Shown here: positions 62,231-64,000 of the stretch, piece by piece
Layout of the letters: every line of letters begins with the position of its first letter
Numbering within the stretch: the first letter of the stretch is position 1
Origin: JARYMI01 sp037444845
GTDB taxonomy: Bacteria; Acidobacteriota; Aminicenantia; Aminicenantales; UBA8522
DNA: 64,000 nucleotides
Direction of reading: 5' to 3'
NCBI GenBank assembly: GCA_037444845.1
Contig: JBBILQ010000005.1
Coordinates: 1-64,000 of the forward strand
Program-made: the position numbers and the translations under genes
Notes under the pieces: model-generated
The model's input: only the letters and a program-made list of their open reading frames with translations
What the model was told of the DNA's origin: nothing
Database searches by the model: none

Positions 62231-62277
62231 TCCTGGCAGGAATTCCTATTCTATCACCTTTCTTTGATCACCGCCAA
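62231..62277 (-). promoter_or_regulatory. Promoter of the arabinose operon with overlapping palindromes
   Basis: Minus strand TTGGCG (62277..62272), 18-base spacer, TAGAAT (62253..62248), start near 62241. Two palindromes overlap at the start site: AGGAATTCCT (62238-62247) and TCCTGGCAGGA (62231-62241). They sit where a repressor would block transcription. A GGAGG ribosome site follows. Confidence 0.5.
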
Positions 62278-62392
62278 CCCGCAAAACCCGCCAGCGGCTC
62301 CATCCGGAGTCTCTTTGAATTCGCCTGCACCTTTGTTTTTTCCTCTAACGAGCTCGCAGGGGATCCTGTATTCACCATCAAAGAAATCGCTT

Positions 62393-64000
62393 CTATTTGA
62401 CCGGGACAGTCTGAGGCCCTATGGTCCAGCCCCTCCGGTCTTTGATGAACACCTTTCGGCTGAGCTTTTTTCCTCCAGCTTCGAGGTTGACGACGTATTC
62501 GCCCGGATCGACGAGCTGGCCTCTCGACCGGTCCCAGCCTGCCTCGCCCACCTCCTCTTTTGTCGGCGTGGCCCTCATATCCCAGAGCACAGCGTTCAGG
62601 CCAGGGTCGGTTTTTCCGGAGATCTCCCGGAGGACCTGGCCGTAGGGGTCAGTGATCGTGATTTTGACCTTATCCTTTGGCTTTTCTTTAAGATAATAAT
62701 TGAAAGTCACGGCGTTTGGCTCGTTGGGAGTGGCCAGGTGCCTGTCCCCCATGAGCCGGTAGTTCCCCCATCCCCTCGTCATCCACTGGGTGCGAGGTTC
62801 AACCTCAAAAAGATAAACATCTTCATCCAAGACTTTATCGTTGAGCTCCTGGAGCGGCGAGACGTCCGTCACGAAAACGCCGCGGCCGTAGGTTCCCACG
62901 ACGAGGTCGTTCTCGCGGGGATGAACGAGAAAGTCTTTGACCGGAGCTGACGGCAGGTTGTTTTTCAGCCGCACCCACGTCCCGCCGCTGTCGATGGAGA
63001 CGAAAACGCCGCCGTCAGACCCCAGAAAAACGAGATCCGGATTCTTCCGGTCTTCGAAGACGACGTTCACCGGGAATTCAGGCAGGCTGCTCCCAAGACT
63101 CTTCCAGGTTGCTCCATAGTCCTCCGTCTTATAAACAAACGGCCGGAAATCGTCGTTGCGAAAACCGGTCTTGGCCACGTAAGCCTTGCCTTCTCTGTGG
63201 TGGGAAGCGAAGACCCGGCTGACCCAGCGGTCTTCGGGCGCGCCCGCGCGGCTCAAGTTTGCCGTCAGATCCGACCAGTTTGCTCCGCTGTCGCGGGTCA
63301 GCCAGACTTTGCCGTCGTCCGTCCCCACCCAAATGAGCCCGGGCGAGAGCGGAGATTCGGATATGGTCGTGACCGTGCAGAACGTGATATGGCCCCGGCC
63401 CGCCGTCTTTTCGGGGTCGTTAAGGGTCAGGTCCTGGCTAATCTCCTGCCAGGTGTCGCCGCGGTTAAACGACCGCAGGAGCACCTGAGCGCCGGTGTAG
63501 ATAATCCGGCTGTTGTGCGGCGAGATATGGATGGGCGGGGTCCAGTTGAACCTGTAAGGGGGTTTCCCTTTTTCTCGGACAGGCTGAATATTCGTCCGCA
63601 TGCCGAGTTTCTGGTCCACCCGGCTGTGGCCGCCGAACTGATACGTGTTATAAACCCAGCGGCTATCCTCAGGATCGACGACGTTGACCATTCCGTCCTG
63701 GACGCCGACGGTCACCCAATCCTCCAACGTGACTTCGCCCGACCAGGCGTTCGACGGCCCTTTCCAGGAGTCATGGTCCTGGAGGCCGCCGTAGATGTTA
63801 TACGGCTCTTCCATGTCCACGCCGACGGCGTAGAACTCGCCGAGAGGGATGTTGTAGAGATGATCGCACGTCTTGCCGCCGTCATAAGAGATGTAGACCC
63901 CGCCGTCGCTGCCGAAGAGCATCCGGTCGGAGTTCTCGGGGTCAATCCAGAATGCGCGCACGTCGCCAAAGGCCGAGGCAAAGAGCGTCGGAGGCCAGCC
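62393..64000 (-). CDS. VPS10/BNR-repeat (sialidase-like propeller) protein, partial
   Basis: At least 535 residues remain inside the window, and the frame is still open at the right edge. Repeated Asp-box-like motifs (SYDGGKTC, SFNRGDTWQE, TRDSGANWSD, SIDSGGTWVR) form blades of a beta propeller. The C-terminal part (DKVKITITDPYGQVLREI) is a beta-sandwich like those ending large VPS10-domain proteins of Acidobacteria-type bacteria. Probably secreted. It lies upstream of the GH127 gene but outside its promoter unit; ligand unknown. Confidence 0.8.
   Translation of the reverse strand, partial: GWPPTLFASAFGDVRAFWIDPENSDRMLFGSDGGVYISYDGGKTCDHLYNIPLGEFYAVGVDMEEPYNIYGGLQDHDSWKGPSNAWSGEVTLEDWVTVGVQDGMVNVVDPEDSRWVYNTYQFGGHSRVDQKLGMRTNIQPVREKGKPPYRFNWTPPIHISPHNSRIIYTGAQVLLRSFNRGDTWQEISQDLTLNDPEKTAGRGHITFCTVTTISESPLSPGLIWVGTDDGKVWLTRDSGANWSDLTANLSRAGAPEDRWVSRVFASHHREGKAYVAKTGFRNDDFRPFVYKTEDYGATWKSLGSSLPEFPVNVVFEDRKNPDLVFLGSDGGVFVSIDSGGTWVRLKNNLPSAPVKDFLVHPRENDLVVGTYGRGVFVTDVSPLQELNDKVLDEDVYLFEVEPRTQWMTRGWGNYRLMGDRHLATPNEPNAVTFNYYLKEKPKDKVKITITDPYGQVLREISGKTDPGLNAVLWDMRATPTKEEVGEAGWDRSRGQLVDPGEYVVNLEAGGKKLSRKVFIKDRRGWTIGPQTVPVK

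Overview
The window reads as a chromosomal segment of a GC-rich (by eye in the mid-50s percent), Gram-negative, mostly anaerobic bacterium. An outer membrane is implied by a TonB-dependent receptor with an N-terminal carboxypeptidase-type domain, a porin-like beta barrel and a GH127 lipoprotein. An anaerobic lifestyle with defence against oxygen is implied by a 2-oxoacid:ferredoxin oxidoreductase, rubrerythrin and ferritin-like proteins, a rubredoxin with its reductase, an iron-sulfur serine dehydratase and a hemerythrin/PAS sensor. The mix resembles Candidatus Aminicenantes or other Acidobacteriota relatives, but that assignment is inference; no rRNA is present.

Layout. 1-640 (minus): a tRNA-Thr/Tyr/Gly/Thr-tuf operon with a consensus promoter. 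657-2345 (minus): an ECF sigma factor, its zinc-finger anti-sigma and a Spy/CpxP-like periplasmic protein. 2348-9037 (plus): purine genes purB-purS-purQ-purL, then purN-tyrS. 9102-10607: a double-length ThyX. 10727-11215: a ferritin-like protein. 11246-16010 (minus): CheR followed by a very large hybrid histidine kinase. 16169-18121 (minus): archease-rtcB with a structured leader. 18191-18622: a cysteine-cluster protein.

18616-27011 (minus) is one long operon-like run: korAB, nfu, nifS, nifU with zinc ribbons, nadA, rubrerythrin, a truncated ferritin-like ORF, nth, an AmmeMemoRadiSam-type radical SAM enzyme and a nicotinate phosphoribosyltransferase relic. 27109-34162 (minus): PhzF-like protein, a 58-residue Cys-rich protein, a DUF438/hemerythrin/PAS protein, purA, and a ferritin-like/rubredoxin/reductase/porin operon. 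34368-36935 (plus): two small membrane proteins, a repeat-rich non-coding stretch, ftsEX. Then nfi (minus), rodZ-ntrY-ntrX-recO (plus), a UbiA-type decaprenyl-phosphate phosphoribosyltransferase (minus), a Cache-type kinase with its sigma54-type regulator (plus), an 86-residue orphan and a glutamate dehydrogenase (plus).

49109-64000 (minus) is a carbohydrate region: TonB-dependent receptor, serine dehydratase, an SDR pseudogene, deoC, a polyol dehydrogenase, a FucI/AraA-family isomerase, araD, araB, a GH127 arabinofuranosidase and a partial VPS10/BNR-repeat protein. Together these can take up arabinose-containing glycans, release L-arabinose and pass it through ribulose and ribulose-5-phosphate to the pentose phosphate pathway.

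No CRISPR array, intact insertion sequence or prophage was seen. The most notable points are the tandem ThyX with complementary half-motifs, an attenuator-like leader on archease-rtcB, several genes whose -10 box sits 7-8 bases before the start codon (predicted leaderless mRNAs), an NtrX-type regulator lacking the GAFTGA loop, and three decayed genes (nicotinate phosphoribosyltransferase, ferritin-like, SDR) hidden between intact ones.
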